NCBI GenBank assembly: GCA_014905825.1 | Contig: JACGCN010000020.1 | Coordinates: 434,001 to 498,000 of the forward strand | Source of the DNA: Lyophyllum atratum | Lineage: Eukaryota; Basidiomycota; Agaricomycetes; Agaricales; Lyophyllaceae | Direction of reading: 5' to 3' | Length of the DNA stretch: 64,000 nucleotides | Shown here: positions 44,258 through 58,953 of the stretch, piece by piece | Numbering within the stretch: position 1 is the stretch's first letter | Layout of the letters: every line of letters begins with the position of its first letter | Notes under the pieces: model-generated | What the model was told of the DNA's origin: nothing | The model's input: the letters and a program-made list of their open reading frames with translations, nothing else | Databases searched by the model: none | Translations under genes and position numbers: made by a program

Positions 44258-46433
44258 ATGCCTTCAAGTCAGGAATCTAAACCTTCTACGAACAAGAAAA
44301 GCCTTACCATTGACTCTCCTACTATTTGCGATGAATATCCCGGATTCGCGAAGACTACGTCGCCTGGCGGCGAGTCGGAGGTGGATTCATTTGATGAGGA
44401 TGATGATATCATCCCACCTACCCACAGGCATCGAACACTTATTCTCTGCTTCGATGGCACTGGTATGTTACCGGTCTCTTCTCCTGAAAACGCCACTTAA
44501 CTAAGCCATTACTGGAACCGCAGGGGATCAATTCGATGAAGATGTCCGTCCATTCCAGGCAATTGACATGGCTTCTAGCTGAGCGTTTTTTTAGAACTCC
44601 AACATCGTCAACTTTTTCTCAATGCTGAAGAAAGACGACTCCAAAGAACAGCTCGTCTACTACCAGGTATGTCACGAAAATAACGCTCGCCCCCGCCCCA
44701 ACTTACATGCAACATACACCCTTTTCATAGGCGGGTATTGGGACATATACGATTCCACAGATAGCGAAGCCAATGATGGCGAAATTCCACCGAGTTGTTG
44801 ACTCTATGGTTGGCATCCATCTGGATGCGCATGTTATGAGTGAGTCGAATCTGGAGTCTATAATCTACGCATCTTAAGGATTACGACAGGTGGTTACGAG
44901 TTCCTAATGCAGAATTGTATGGTAGCGTGCGCTGGAGACGAATTTCACCTTGTTGATGTCCCGATTCTCCAGATGAAGCTAACGACAAGATATGTGTATT
45001 TGGTATGTCACCATGTGCGTGTTGAATGATCATGATCATTTCTGAGATGAAAGGCAGGCTTCTCTCGAGGGGCATGTACGTACATACCCTTCCTTCATGA
45101 TATTCCAGTAGCCTCACATCTAATAGATACGGCACGAGCTCTCGCTGGAATGTGAGTCCGCGCCCCCTTGATGTCGAACTTAATAATTCATGTGAAAATC
45201 ACATTCCGAAGGATACACAAAGTGTGTTCTGCTCTGACACCTCATCTGCATGGACCTGACTGTATCAATAGGTTGGCCTACTCCCGAAGTGTAATCATCA
45301 ACAGGTTCCTTTCGCATACAAAATGTACTCTCGTGAGGACCACATTGGGTGGAAACAAAGCACAGCTTTCAAGAAAGCATTCTCGATCGACGTTGACATC
45401 GAGCTCCTTGGCGTCTGGTAGGTGTCCCATATTTCCTCGATACCCTCTTTGGCTTCATAATTTTGTCCACAGGGAAACAGTAGGGTCAGTCGGAATGATC
45501 CCACGACGCCTTCCATTCACGACTTCCAATACCCACGTTAAGTATTTCCGTCACGCTTTGGCGCTAGATGAGCACCGAGTACGGTTCAAGCCCAATTTTT
45601 GGAATCGGCCGACTCCCGATGAAATTCAACTCGGGGTTCAAAAAGGACATATGCCTCGCCCTAAACCCAAAGCAAAGACGACGCGTGACTTTGAACGTCA
45701 ATACACACATGGAGGCGACCACACCACCAACATCGAGGAGGTCTGGTTCGCTGGCTGTCACTGCGGTGCGGAACTCCCTCAATCGGTAAGATCGAAAGAC
45801 TGACATAGCCAATCAGACGTCGGAGGGGGTGCGGTCAGGAACGAGATCCGTAACAGCCTTGCCCGTATACCGCTGCGCTGGATGGTCCGACAGTGCTTCA
45901 TCCTCAAAACAGGCATTCTTTTCCACAAGGAAATGTTCAAGGCTATTGGAATGGATCCAGATTCCGTCTATCCCGTCGTCAGACATCGTCCACCACCAGT
46001 GACGGCATTGAGCGCACCTCACAATAAAGAAGTAAAGTACCTGGATAATATAGGTACGAGTCGCACCCTCGTCGACGTCTCCGATTTTGTCTCCGAGGAG
46101 GAAGAGGACCTCGCGGACGCGCTTAGTCCGCTTAATGACATGCTTGATATCGCGAAGTCTTGGTGGATACTCGAATATATACCACAGAAGCTTAGATATC
46201 AAGGAGATGACGATACTTGGGTTAAGGAACTCATGTGCGTTATTGCTGTCTAGGAACTTTGTTCTCGCTCACGGCTTATGTCTTCTAGGATTAATCGAGG
46301 TCATGGTCGTATGATCCCGAAGCAACAAGCCGGGGTGAAGATCCATAGATCGGTCAAGTTAAGAATGGAACATGAAAACCTCAATTATAAACCGAAAGCG
46401 ATGTGGAGTACTGAACCTACTTGGGTCGATTGA
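44258..46433 (+). CDS. DUF2235 (Tle1-like) alpha/beta-hydrolase
   Basis: Start MPSSQESKPSTNKKSLT at 44258; the frame upstream has only a GTG. The DUF2235 core opens with RHRTLILCFDGTGDQFD, then NSNIVNFFSMLKKDD and QLVYYQAGIGTYTIPQI. Splicing of several short exons gives GGYEFLMQNYEANDKICVFG, GFSRGAYTARALAG (lipase-type G-x-S-x-G with the nucleophile Ser), MIHKVGLLPK, HIGWKQSTAFKKAFS, LLGVWETVGSVG and GCHCDVGGGAVRNE (catalytic Asp region). The last exon (from 46291) ends KAMWSTEPTWVD, TGA 46431-46433. All motifs are intact. Bacterial members are type VI phospholipase effectors (Tle1); fungal members are numerous and mostly uncharacterised, so phospholipase activity is an inference. The N-terminal 55 residues are acidic and disordered. 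Confidence 0.85.
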
Positions 46434-47898
46434 TCGCGCTACGCACAGGAAAGCGTACCTTCAATACATATGTTGCGTTGAAACCGAATCAGCTTTGAAG
46501 CCTCCACCATCAGACGCTCATCGAAGTGTCGACACGGATCGATGATACTTTCAATCAAACATGTCAACTGATCATGGGTTAACTTCCACCAATAGAAAAC
46601 TCAACATGCGGTCAGCAGTCTTGACAGATGAAGCCGTTCAAACTACAGAGGGACCAAGCATAAAGACATGGCCTCATATCGGCAAGGTCGCGGGTCAGCC
46701 CTGAGGCATATTAAGACAGGATTCATGAAATGTCAGATACTTCGACAAAGACGGAGAGAAGGCGACAAGAGCTTGGCCACTGTCACTTGAGCGCCTAATG
46801 GAAACGCGGCTCGCCGATGACATTGACATGTGGAAGGTGGAGATAGGAAGCATCGATGAATGGAATTACCTCGATCCACCAACCAAAGTAGCGTTAATTT
46901 TGCATCTGGTCTATATGAAGGCTACTGCTAGTCAGCCATTCGCAGATGAGTGAGAAAATCTACCTTGTACACGACCATGAAAGTCTAGCGCCTAAAGTAC
47001 CCACGAAAGGGCTTCTTGAACCTTTTCTTAAGTTCGGAAGCTCATATGCCCATTAATCACGGAAGCAGCGTAAGTACATCTGGGTAGGTCAGACCATAGA
47101 TAGGAGGAGATATGGCTTGGGCCTCGGAGAACTATTTTCGGTGGGTTCACGTTAGTGCTTGGGGGAGTATTCCTGTGGCAAATATTGCTGTGTGAAACCT
47201 ATCATGGTACTCAGAGAGCCAAGTCACAAAATCTATCTCTGTGAAGCGTGGACGTCGAGCTTTAGAAATTAGCAGCCCAAGGGTGACTCGGACACTTCGG
47301 AATCTCGCGGCTGCACTAAGGGGCAATTAGAGCGGTCCGATGTCCCAAGGACTAAACATCCCTGGATAGAATAAGCAAGTCCATCGCTTCCCGCCATAGC
47401 GCACAGATAGCGTACATGTCATATCATTCAGTAGTAGCCTGTAGTAAAGAAGCATGCCGAAGTTGTCCAAGTTGAGCCATCGCGCCACGCTCGAATCAAA
47501 GAAAGGTAAGCAAATCATAACACTCCCAAAAAAGAGCTCACGCGTTCTTGCCCATACCACCATTATCAGCGACCACGAAATCAATTATACACATGCGCAA
47601 GAACAACATTTGCTCGAAACGCTATAGGAGTTTTAGAACCACAAATTTTAATGAAGTTCCTCAGCGGGCTAAAACTTCCCGGCGGACCGCCAACGACCGC
47701 CGCCGCTCGCGTATTCCGGATTCACATGGAGATGCCGGTCGAGGGAACAAGCTGGAACAAGCTGCAGAGGTTTCTCCGAACAAAACGCCCTCACATGACA
47801 GCCAATAACGTACCTGGAGCAATATGTAATGGGTGGGATATTCATAACCACCAATCCTATAAAGCCGCTGTCAGGGGGCAGTATATTCAACGACGACG
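46434..47898. other. Gene-poor region with one exon-like open stretch
   Basis: 1.46 kb. At 46737-46948 a 212-nt open stretch is bracketed by TGTCAG and GTGAGA and translates to YFDKDGEKATRAWPLSLERL followed by acidic, ordinary-looking protein (DDIDMWKVEIGSIDEWNYLD). No partner exons were found, so it may be a gene remnant or part of an unseen gene. Near 47851-47864 a CCAAT followed by CTATAAAG precedes the GH28 start codon by 35-48 nt. Confidence 0.4.
47851..47864 (+). promoter_or_regulatory. CCAAT and TATA-like box ahead of the GH28 gene
   Basis: CCAATCCTATAAAG lies 35-48 nt before the GH28 ATG (47899). The TATA-like CTATAAAG would imply a very short 5' UTR, so it may only partly set the start. 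Suggestive, unproven. Confidence 0.4.
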
Positions 47899-50260
47899 AT
47901 GTTGCTGCGAATCTCGGCTTTTCTGCTTGCACATATCTACGTGGCCGCCGCTTGGAATACCTTTGTCGTTCCTCATGTTGACGGTCAAGATGACACGCCT
48001 GGACTTACGGCGGTGCTAGCCAACTTCTCGACGAACTCGACTATCCTTTTTCAGAAGGGCATCACGTATAACATATTCACACCTATCAAGTTCCCAGCGT
48101 TGAATAACGTGGAGATCCGCTTTGAGGGTAACTTGACCTACCCGACCGACATTCCTGCTATTCAAGGTAACACATGAAATGGTATATTGGTGTTGAAGCC
48201 TATACTTAACGTCCTCTGCTTTCTGTAGCAATTGTCGGGTCATCAGTAAGCCGCTTTCTCGCCGTTTCCAACTCGTTTGAATGACATTGCCCTCCAGAGC
48301 TTTTCGGGCGCATGGTACGACGCCTGCCTTCCCAGAGCATAGCAAGACCGGAGTACTCACAGACTGTGTCAGGTTTGCTTTTAGCGGCGGTAACAACGTC
48401 ACCCTTCGTGGATCCATAGACCCTAATTGGGGCTGGATCGATGGTCATGGCCAGGCCGTAAGAGCGTCCTTGTTCAATGCTCTCTGAAGCCCTATTTACG
48501 ATATTCCAGTGGTGGAACACCCGGAACCAGGTTAACCGACCCCATGGCTTCGCGTTCAGCAAGATCAATAATGGTGTTATCAGGGATATGAAGATCTGGA
48601 AAGTATGTGGCACCATCTTCTACTCAAACAGAATCTGGGCTAACCAATTTGCACGTTTTCGTGCAGCCTGTGGCATGGAATTTTGCTACAAGCGGTTCTA
48701 CCAACCTCCATGCTTTCAACAACAGGATTTTCGCCCTGTCCGATAATCTTAATAAGGTGCGGATTTGTCATTTATGATCCCTTCTCCTCGAGGTTTTAAC
48801 CAACTATTCGACTCAGGCCTTCTCCTTCAACACGTAAGTTGTCCGATTTTCGAATAGATCAAATTGCTTGATTATGCTTGCACGTGGACAGCGATGGTAT
48901 GTGCCTAGCATTCCATAGTAAGACTGCTTTACTGATTCGTCTACCCTCAAAGGCTTCTCTGCTGGAGGAACGAACATGCTGTTCGAGAACAACTACATCC
49001 AGAACGGCGATGACTGCTTGACTGTTGGAAATGGCGCTAAGAACATTCATTTCAGGTCCGTTCCAATCTTGCTTCTCTCCGAGAATATGAGCTAACGTTG
49101 TCCCCAGAAACTCGTTCTGCGAAGGGGGTCACGGTCTCTCAATCGGTTCATTAGGCAAGGGCGGGCAGATTGCTAATGTCCAGAATGTCTTGTGTGCCCT
49201 ATTCTTCTTGTTGTTGATCTTCTTCTGAATTACCTGCCTCGAAGGATCGAGAACGTCGTCATGGTAAGTGACCGCATCCTCTAGGGCATAGCTTCAGAAT
49301 TCTCATGATCTTCATCCTCAACGGTAGAAAAACACCCTGTATGGCGCTCGTTTCAAGAGCTGGACTGGTGGAAATGGTTTGGCACGGAAGTACGCCCTGC
49401 TGCTCGGGTTTGTAAAATGTGCAGACCTTTAATTCGCGAAATAACTACCCCAGTGTTACGTGGAAGAATATCGCTTTCTCCAACGTCCCTTTCCCTGTAG
49501 GTATTTTCTCCCCCGCGATCGGTACTTTGGCTAACCTGAATGGCGACAGATTTACATTACCCAAAAGTAAACCATACTTGCGTTCGCAATCGATACGCTG
49601 CTTCACTGACGCTTTAAAATCAACAGCTACTGGGATCAAGGCGTGAGTCTTGATTCATTATCTAGGTGCGGCACCTTGACCTTGCCTCCTTCATAGATCG
49701 GACCAAAGCCCAATACTACTGGCCTCAATAATACCCATATTCAGGACTTCACATTCCAGAACTTCGCTGGCACAATTGACGAGTCAGTAGGTTTCGCTTC
49801 CTCAATGTACTAGTACTGAAAGAATGATTATCGCAGCTCTCCCGATTTCTTTGAAGGAACTTGCGTCACTGACCCGTGCTGGTGAGTGCTTTTGTTTTAG
49901 TGGTATGCATCTATATTCACAGTAACTAGGTATTACGTTGAAGGTGCGACGGGTCATGAAGTCGCAATTCTCGACCTCTATCCCGACACCGGTGTGTCGA
50001 GACCTGCTACATCCCGGATGATTCGAATCTTCATTCTTTTACCTCAGCTTCCAATATCGTAGCGAAGGATATAGTCGCCGTGACCAAGACGAAGTCCCCT
50101 GTCGCCGTTATGTGTGACCCGGAAACCGTGCGTCGCCAATGTTCAGACCGATGTTGCAGATGCAATACTGACAGCCTATTCCGGTCTTTGCCAGATTTCA
50201 ACCGACGTGGGCTTCAAGTGTTGGGACGGGAAGTTCATCCGTACAAAGGCTGGTATTTAA
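47899..50260 (+). CDS. Secreted GH28 pectinase (polygalacturonase type)
   Basis: Hydrolyses galacturonan-type pectin outside the cell. Signal peptide MLLRISAFLLAHIYVAAAW at 47899. Many short exons give the right-handed beta-helix of GH28: SFSGAWFAFSGGNNVTLRGS, NRPHGFAFSKINNGVIRDMK, the catalytic block NTDGFSAGG, YIQNGDDCLTVGNGAKNIHF and GGHGLSIGSLGKGG (His and Lys/Arg support). The first catalytic Asp is encoded by a 5-nt micro-exon (48892-48896). Near the end MCDPET is spliced over a 71-nt intron to ISTDVGFKCWDGKFIRTKAG, TAA 50258-50260. The GDDC and GHG motifs and Cys pattern are complete, so the enzyme should be active; the long C-terminal form is closer to exo- than endo-acting members. 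Exon borders between 49.2 and 49.9 kb are approximate. Confidence 0.87.
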
Positions 50261-50646
50261 GTATCAGGTCTATAACGTATATGCAGCTGTTCACTGGTGA
50301 GGGCCTCGATTTCTTCTATCAGTGGTGTCGACCTTCTGCTGCGCTCTCCTAATTTTCTTGCACATGAGTATACCGACAAGTGCGGCCTGCCTTCATGACT
50401 TAGTTGGGGAGCGCTACGAACGTCCTCACACTGTTAATGAATTAAATGCGTGGCATATGACACGCATAGATACATATCATTCAAGCATACTCGTAGTATG
50501 CCACGCGCAATAAATAGATACAAAGTACAAGGTGCTGCTCTGACCTACTAATAATCACACGACACAATATATAACGGAAACACTAGAGAGAGAGACGAAG
50601 GGGTCGACAGGAAAAGATGCAACGGTGACAGTGCCCCTAGAGGCAT
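50261..50646. other. Spacer between convergent genes
   Basis: 386 nt of 3' flanking DNA between GH28 and histone H3. Near 50447-50512 the sequence GTGGCATA...TATGCCAC forms an inverted repeat (GCGTGGCATATGACACGC and its partner TAGTATGCCACGCGC), which could form a hairpin near the 3' ends. No gene. Confidence 0.45.
50450..50508. repeat. Inverted repeat GCGTGGCATA / TATGCCACGC downstream of GH28
   Basis: GCGTGGCATA at about 50450-50459 and TATGCCACGC near 50497-50506 are exact inverted copies, 10 bp each, separated by about 38 nt. It could act as a 3'-end hairpin or be a small relic of a mobile element. Confidence 0.5.
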
Positions 50647-51370
<724 letters not shown>

Positions 51371-52420
51371 TACGAGATGTTGTCTAAGATTAGAGAGTTT
51401 AGAGTGGAAGTTGCAAGATTCGCAAAATCGATGATGGGGGCGGGAAGAGAGGGACGATGGGATGGGAGGGACGATTCAAAACGAAAAGTAACCCACAATT
51501 CACGGAAAAGTTCTCACGGTCTTGAAAAACGCACGAGCCACCAGATTCTGAGCTCTTTCTGACTTGGAAGATTGCCCAAAATTCTTCCCGTGCTTTTTTG
51601 AAGCCACCTGTGGCTCTTTCTCCCCAAAATTTCGTAGGCGCGCTCCTAGTGTACATGACAGCTACCTTGTGGTTTTGCTTGCGCTTGGGATATCTCAAAG
51701 AGCAACCACAGATGGTTCAAAAATCGAGGTAGAATGGATGTTTGTGCGCCTTTGTCATGCGGCAATGGGGGCGGAATCCGGATGGCAGATCTCGGCAAAT
51801 TCCGTGATGACATGGTTGTGCAGCGTCAGCGCCAGTACTTCCGTTTAGGCCTCTCACCGTGAAGCAAGGCTCCGATCGCCCTAGAACACCGGAAGGAAAC
51901 TTGGATGCTTACCTCCGTACGTCTCGCCAATCTCATACACCGTGCACCCTCATAAGACGATTTAGTCCCAGATACTTACTTTTTGACCTAAGAAGGGAAG
52001 GACTACTGAGAGTATCCGCGTAGGAGACTGCTCATGACTCAATCTCGGCGTCGATCAAGGCGTTTATGTCACCAATAATGCATTCAAATCAAGACAATTC
52101 AAAGTGAGAACTTGGCCGCTCCTGGTAGCGCCTATGCGTTGACGAGGATCAGGTTTCCACGCCGTACCACCCCATTTCGAAGTTTCCGTCAGGAGTTCCA
52201 TACGGTCCGTGTTCCTCGCCATTCAGACGCAAGCTTTCTGTAACTTTCAATTTCCGCTCTAGTGGAACTTTTACCTTCCCAATCTCACGCCTCTCCTATG
52301 TGGAATGCGTATAAAAGGGCCTTTCACTGGACTCGTCCTGTCACCAAAGCTACGGGATAGCACCCCTGTGAACTCGTTACCAATTCTATCCCATCGCAAG
52401 CTATCTAATCGTCCACGCCT
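51371..52420. promoter_or_regulatory. Divergent region between histone H3 and the EthD gene
   Basis: 1.05 kb separates two start codons that point apart. The H3 promoter is expected in the left third and the EthD promoter at the right edge. No open frame here carries a recognisable protein. Confidence 0.45.
52310..52317 (+). promoter_or_regulatory. TATA box of the EthD gene
   Basis: TATAAAAG sits 104-111 nt before the ATG at 52421, a normal distance for a fungal TATA promoter with a short 5' UTR. Confidence 0.55.
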
Positions 52421-52923
52421 ATGTCCAGCCCCTTCCGCACGGACCGTGTTCGCGTTGTCATCTTCCTCAGGAAACGCTCCGACCTTACCAAGGAGGAGTT
52501 CAGCCGCTACTGGAGCGGACCTCACGGAGACCTATTCAAGTCTCTCGAGATTGTAAAGAAGAATGTTATCAAGTACGAACAGGTACCTTCCTACTCTCTC
52601 TCTATCATCACGTTTGAGGGGGCTTACTTTGCACTCTCTAGGCACACACCAACGACAAATACATCTCTGCGCCCCAGGCTATGGGTTTAACCGCACCAGA
52701 GTGGGACGGCCTCGTCATACTCGAGGGAGAGAGTTACGAGAAGCTGTTCGAGGTATATCTGCTATCTATCCTTACTGAATCGTAATTGACGGATGCTATC
52801 TTCGACCAATAGGTGTTCCAGTCCGACGAATACCTCTCGATCGTCGCGCCCGACGAGGCACACTTCCTCGACCGCGCGAAGTGTCAGATTCTTCCTGTGG
52901 ATCTAGTGACGCTGATTGAGTGA
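52421..52923 (+). CDS. EthD-domain dimeric alpha/beta-barrel protein
   Basis: Three exons (52421-52582, 52642-52752, 52813-52923) give 127 residues. MSSPFRTDRVRVVIFLRKRS leads into LTKEEFSRYWSGPHGDLFKS, the EthD signature with the conserved Trp and His. The middle exon has APEWDGLVILEGESYEKLFE and the last VFQSDEYLSIVAPDEAHFLD. EthD proteins form ferredoxin-like dimers and in fungi include small lyases/decarboxylase-like accessory enzymes of secondary metabolism (for example anthrone decarboxylases); no such cluster is visible here, so the reaction is unknown. A TATA box lies upstream. Complete and intact. Confidence 0.83.
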
Positions 52924-55648
52924 GACGAGTGGGTAAAGAACTTACGGGTTCCGTCGATGTATAATATGCGTCTTGCCTTAGGGCTCAATCAGACTGGGCG
53001 TTACTCGGGACACTTCAATTGATATTTTGCCAGCTATCTATCGTCATTTAACAAGACATGCTACCATCATTATAGGTGACCCATCCAATTTGCTTCGGAT
53101 GCCTCTCGAATAGCTCATGGTACCGGAGAGCTTGTTTCGTTCTGGAGATGTCCGCCAGCTGGAAGCATCGCTAGTTTCGAGGGCTTCGTGGACCCCGGCC
53201 CATCGATCACGCTTCAGGAAGTGTAAAACCTCAAGGCAAGGCTTGTCAAACACCATGAATGCTCGGGTTCATCTAGCCATTGTTACCGTCTAATCTTGAT
53301 GCCAAGAGAAGCTCAGGAATTACGAGTCTTTCTATCGCCCTGAAGCCGATACGAATCGGAGGGTCTCTTGAAGCCGTCCATGCCGAAGTCTATCCCCCTT
53401 ACACAGGGCACATGACAAACACTGTCATTGACACTTCATTGAACATTGTACTATGCAATTTGCTTTAGCTGGATCACGCTGGTCTCAATTCTGTGTTCTT
53501 CAGCTCCACAGTGCAAATGGAAGGTCCGAGCCTTCTTTCATGACTAGCTTATAAGACAGGGATGTCAGCCAACTCCTGATCATAACTTCTTAACCGCCTT
53601 ACTCATGTCCTCCCCGTTTCGCACAGACGGCTCGGGCTCCGAAGTCTCCGATTTGTTTCTGGTCATCCCTCGTTTGCGTTGCTTTGTCAGATTATCGAAG
53701 GGTAAGAAGCTTCCCATTCTCAATCTATAGTGCATCTCATTGGCGTCCTGCGGTTCATGTGTGTTCAGATGCCGCTCACCCCCCCAGGCCGTTGACCCGC
53801 GGGACGCCAAAGAAGACTACGTCGGCCAAAGTGTCTATCTCTTGTGCGAAAAGAGCGACGAAATCCATCCCACACCGTTGCTACTCGGTGGTGAACCCCA
53901 CGCTCTGTCCTCGAAGTCGATCATATCCTAGACGCGGGAAATAATTATCAGCCTCTTATAGGAAGTGGCATTGAAGAGGTATACATACAAGATCCGTTTC
54001 CTGACTCCGGTGTAATATAGGTACCTCCTTTTTTTCGAAAGAGAAATAAGCGACTCAGTGATAATCACTATCTGAAATCACACACGACATGGAGGTTCCC
54101 TTGCGCGTAGTACTCCCTCGGGTAATCGGTCTATAGAAGATCGGAGAAAACGACCCAGAAGTCGGCGACACATCGTCGTTTCGGTTCAGCATCTACGCAC
54201 CAGTGTTGCATTACTCGGCCATGACGCCGTTGCGCTCAGTACCGCAATCGTGCGTGGCGGCTCCGGGACCGGCGGCTATACACCCATGCTTCTCATCAGC
54301 GACCCGAGCCAAAGGATGCCGCTGACGTCGTGCTCACGTATGCCCCAGTATTATGGGGCTTTGTCTTGGGAGAGAACGCACGCGCCGCCCGCTTCGCAGC
54401 AGCCCTCAGCGGGTTTCGCTGTTTCGAGGAGGTGGTGGTGACAGCCACGGTAGTGCTTTCCGATTTCTGTAACTCAGCCCAAGTCAGTGGTCGGCTCTGA
54501 AGCCGGCCACAGGGATTTAGAGCTCACCGGCTGCATGAGTGGCGTGGATGCTAGGTATGGCAAGTATAGCGGTAAACCTGCGGCGGCTGGGGGTATAGGC
54601 TACCCGGTGTCGTGGCTCGACAAGCACGACAGCTCCCTTTAAGAGGGAGGCCGTATGGTCTTGGCCGTATTTATATACACCTACATGACGTTATCCATTC
54701 ACCTACGTCTACACGTACTCAGCGTGCCAGCGAGGCCTAGCTTTATGCTTCATGCGGTCAGTTGAAGCCATGGTCACCGAAGCGCTGGGGACAGCGTACG
54801 GAGCGCATGCTGATTGCCAGCTGGCGCCGTTCTCTTCGGTCGGACATCCGCCGGACAATCCGAATCTTTAACGAGACCCAAGATATTTTGGTCTCGAAGC
54901 GCAATGAGGGCTATTAGTAGGACGAAAAGAGGGATTCTTGCGGTACTAGAGTCTTGCCGGCAACGCATAATGTCCGTATGTCGGCGACTACCAACACTTA
55001 TCAATGCGTCTTGGGATACTGTAGGAGAGGAGAAGATACATTGCCCTGCGGTGACGCCAAAATGAAGCGGCGGCGGCAGTGGCACAGAAATGGTGAACTT
55101 ACTTAAGTATACGGTGGGCGAGACCCCCAAGTGAGCGCATGCGTGTTGCGGGTCAAGCAGTCTTGGTCCTGGAATATTGGGCCTCACCATCAATGAGTAA
55201 GCACCAATTATCAACCTATGCAGCGAAATCCAAAAATCTTCTTGTCCCATACATATCTGAAAGAACTCGCTTGAGCTTGTTGAGCGCGAAGCGAATTCTC
55301 TGTAAAGGTTGCCTAGAGCCTTCCAATCGCGACCTGAATGGTGGACTGAAAAACAACTTTAGGTCTAATCCCGGCTCCCAATGCAAACGACGCTTGAAAG
55401 CTTGCTGTTTGGGAACGGTTGAGAATACTTAACCAAAGATAGAAGTCGTAGGGATGTACAAACACTTATCCTGGAATGCTGACAACGAAGAGAACCAAAA
55501 AAAATACATTGCCTGGAGCGGAGCTGAGTGGCAGCGGGCACAAAGATAGTGGCTCTAAGTATACGGCGAGACGAGATCACCGAAGCGCGTGCGCAAGGTG
55601 GGGAGGTAGCGGTCAGAGACCCAAATCGATCAAGAGACACCTAGAAGA
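52924..55648. other. Long gene-poor region
   Basis: 2.7 kb without a gene I can support. Minus frames at 53580-53810 (76 codons) and 54774-55250 (158 codons) are open but show no motif, no splice partners and no convincing start. A small hairpin CTCCC-TTTAA-GAGGGAG lies near 54632-54648. Possibly hosts non-coding transcripts or decayed sequence. Confidence 0.4.
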
Positions 55649-57578
<1,930 letters not shown>

Positions 57579-58836
57579 ATGTTGTCCTCACTTCGAGGCA
57601 GCTCAACGCTGCTTCGGACGTGCTTGTCCTCTACTACACGCTCGTCTATACCTCGCTGGTTCCCTGCACCTGCTGTTACCCATGTTCGCGCCTACGCCAC
57701 CGAGCTACGGGAGAAAAAAACCAACACTGCGATGAAGGACGCCCTGTCACGCTCTACCTCCCTCTTCAAGACCTACAAACCCGTGTCACCGGGTATTCGC
57801 CACCTGAAACGACCACTCAACCCACATCTCTATGAAGGCCGCCCCGTGCGGTTACTCACCATTGCCAAACGGAAGACCGGTGGCAGGAATGCGCACGGGC
57901 GTATCACCGTGCGGCACCGTGGTGGCGGGCACAGACAGCGCATACGCACGATAGACTTCACGCGGGAGGAGCCAGGCGTGTACGACGTTGTGCGTATCGA
58001 GTATGACCCGGGACGTTCGGCGCATATTGCTTTGGTGTGCAGCCGGAATCCACAGGACGAGGGGACGAAGAAATGGAAGTATATTCTTGCGACGGACGGT
58101 ATGAGGGCGGGCGACGAGGTGCAGAGTTTCAGGCAGGGAATACCGGATGGGTTCATTCCGGGTTTCAACGCGTTGGCAGCTGAGGAGCAAAACGCGGCTG
58201 AGGGCCAGGAGGGCCAGGCTGCTGGAGGAAAGGAGTCCTCTTCTCACTCACTTGCGTTGGGTATTCTGCGCACCATGACTCTCAAGCCAGGGAACGTCCT
58301 ACCGCTCAAGTTGATGCCGCCTGGCACCGTCATCCACAACATTGCTCTCAAACCCCAAGGACCTGGCATTCTCGTCCGCTCGGCTGGCTCGTTCGGCCAG
58401 GTCATGAGCCACGAAGACGCGGGGCGTTACACTCATGTTCGGCTACAGAGCGGAGAGGTACGCAAGGTCCTGGCGGACTGCTGCGCGACTGTCGGCAAAG
58501 TCAGTAACGCGCTGTGGAAAAGCATCAACCTCGGTAAAGCCGGACGGTCGCGCTGGCTGGGACGGAGACCATCCGTTCGTGGTGTTGCGATGAACGCGTA
58601 CGTCTCTAATACATCTATCTTGTTTCAAAATACTAAGTATCCCACTACTATGTAGTAACGACCATCCACACGGTGGTGGACGTGGAAAGTCGAAGTCCAA
58701 CAAGCACCCGGTCTCCATCTGGGGCTGGGGCACCAAGGGAACACGAACGAGGAAGCCAGGACCCAAGGGCCCGAAGAACAGCAACAAAATGGTCATTCGG
58801 GAACGTCCACGGGGGAAGGAAAAGCGCAGTAATTAG
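57579..58836 (+). CDS. RML2: Mitochondrial large-subunit ribosomal protein uL2m (Rml2)
   Basis: Two exons (57579-58597 and 58656-58836) give 399 residues. The N-terminus [19 protein letters not shown] is Arg/Ser-rich and lacks acids, a mitochondrial import leader. uL2 motifs follow: [61 protein letters not shown] loop ([19 protein letters not shown]), [20 protein letters not shown] and, over the splice, [20 protein letters not shown], the universal uL2 peptidyl-transferase-region loop with its His. A Gln/Glu/Ala-rich insertion near residue 205-220 is lineage-specific. Ends [17 protein letters not shown] plus a basic tail. Complete. Confidence 0.93.
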
Positions 58837-58953
58837 GGGATGTTCTTTATCCTCGGTATTTAATCAATAGCTGTTTTAATTTTTCCCCTTCGGTCTGCGA
58901 TTTCAATGCCCCAGTTTGTGTGATTGTGTTCTTTCGACAGACCTTTTGTTCGT

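Noticed and set aside
47229..47243. CTATCTCTGTG matching the transposon end core
   Set aside because: Only an 11-base match with no further similarity or target duplication; likely chance or an unrecognisable relic.
53580..53810. Possible small gene with upstream exon near 53820-53930
   Set aside because: All tested splice joins run into stops or wrong phase; only 76 codons remain.
54774..55250. Open frame of 158 codons on the minus strand
   Set aside because: No recognisable domain or typical codon pattern, surrounded by gene-poor DNA.
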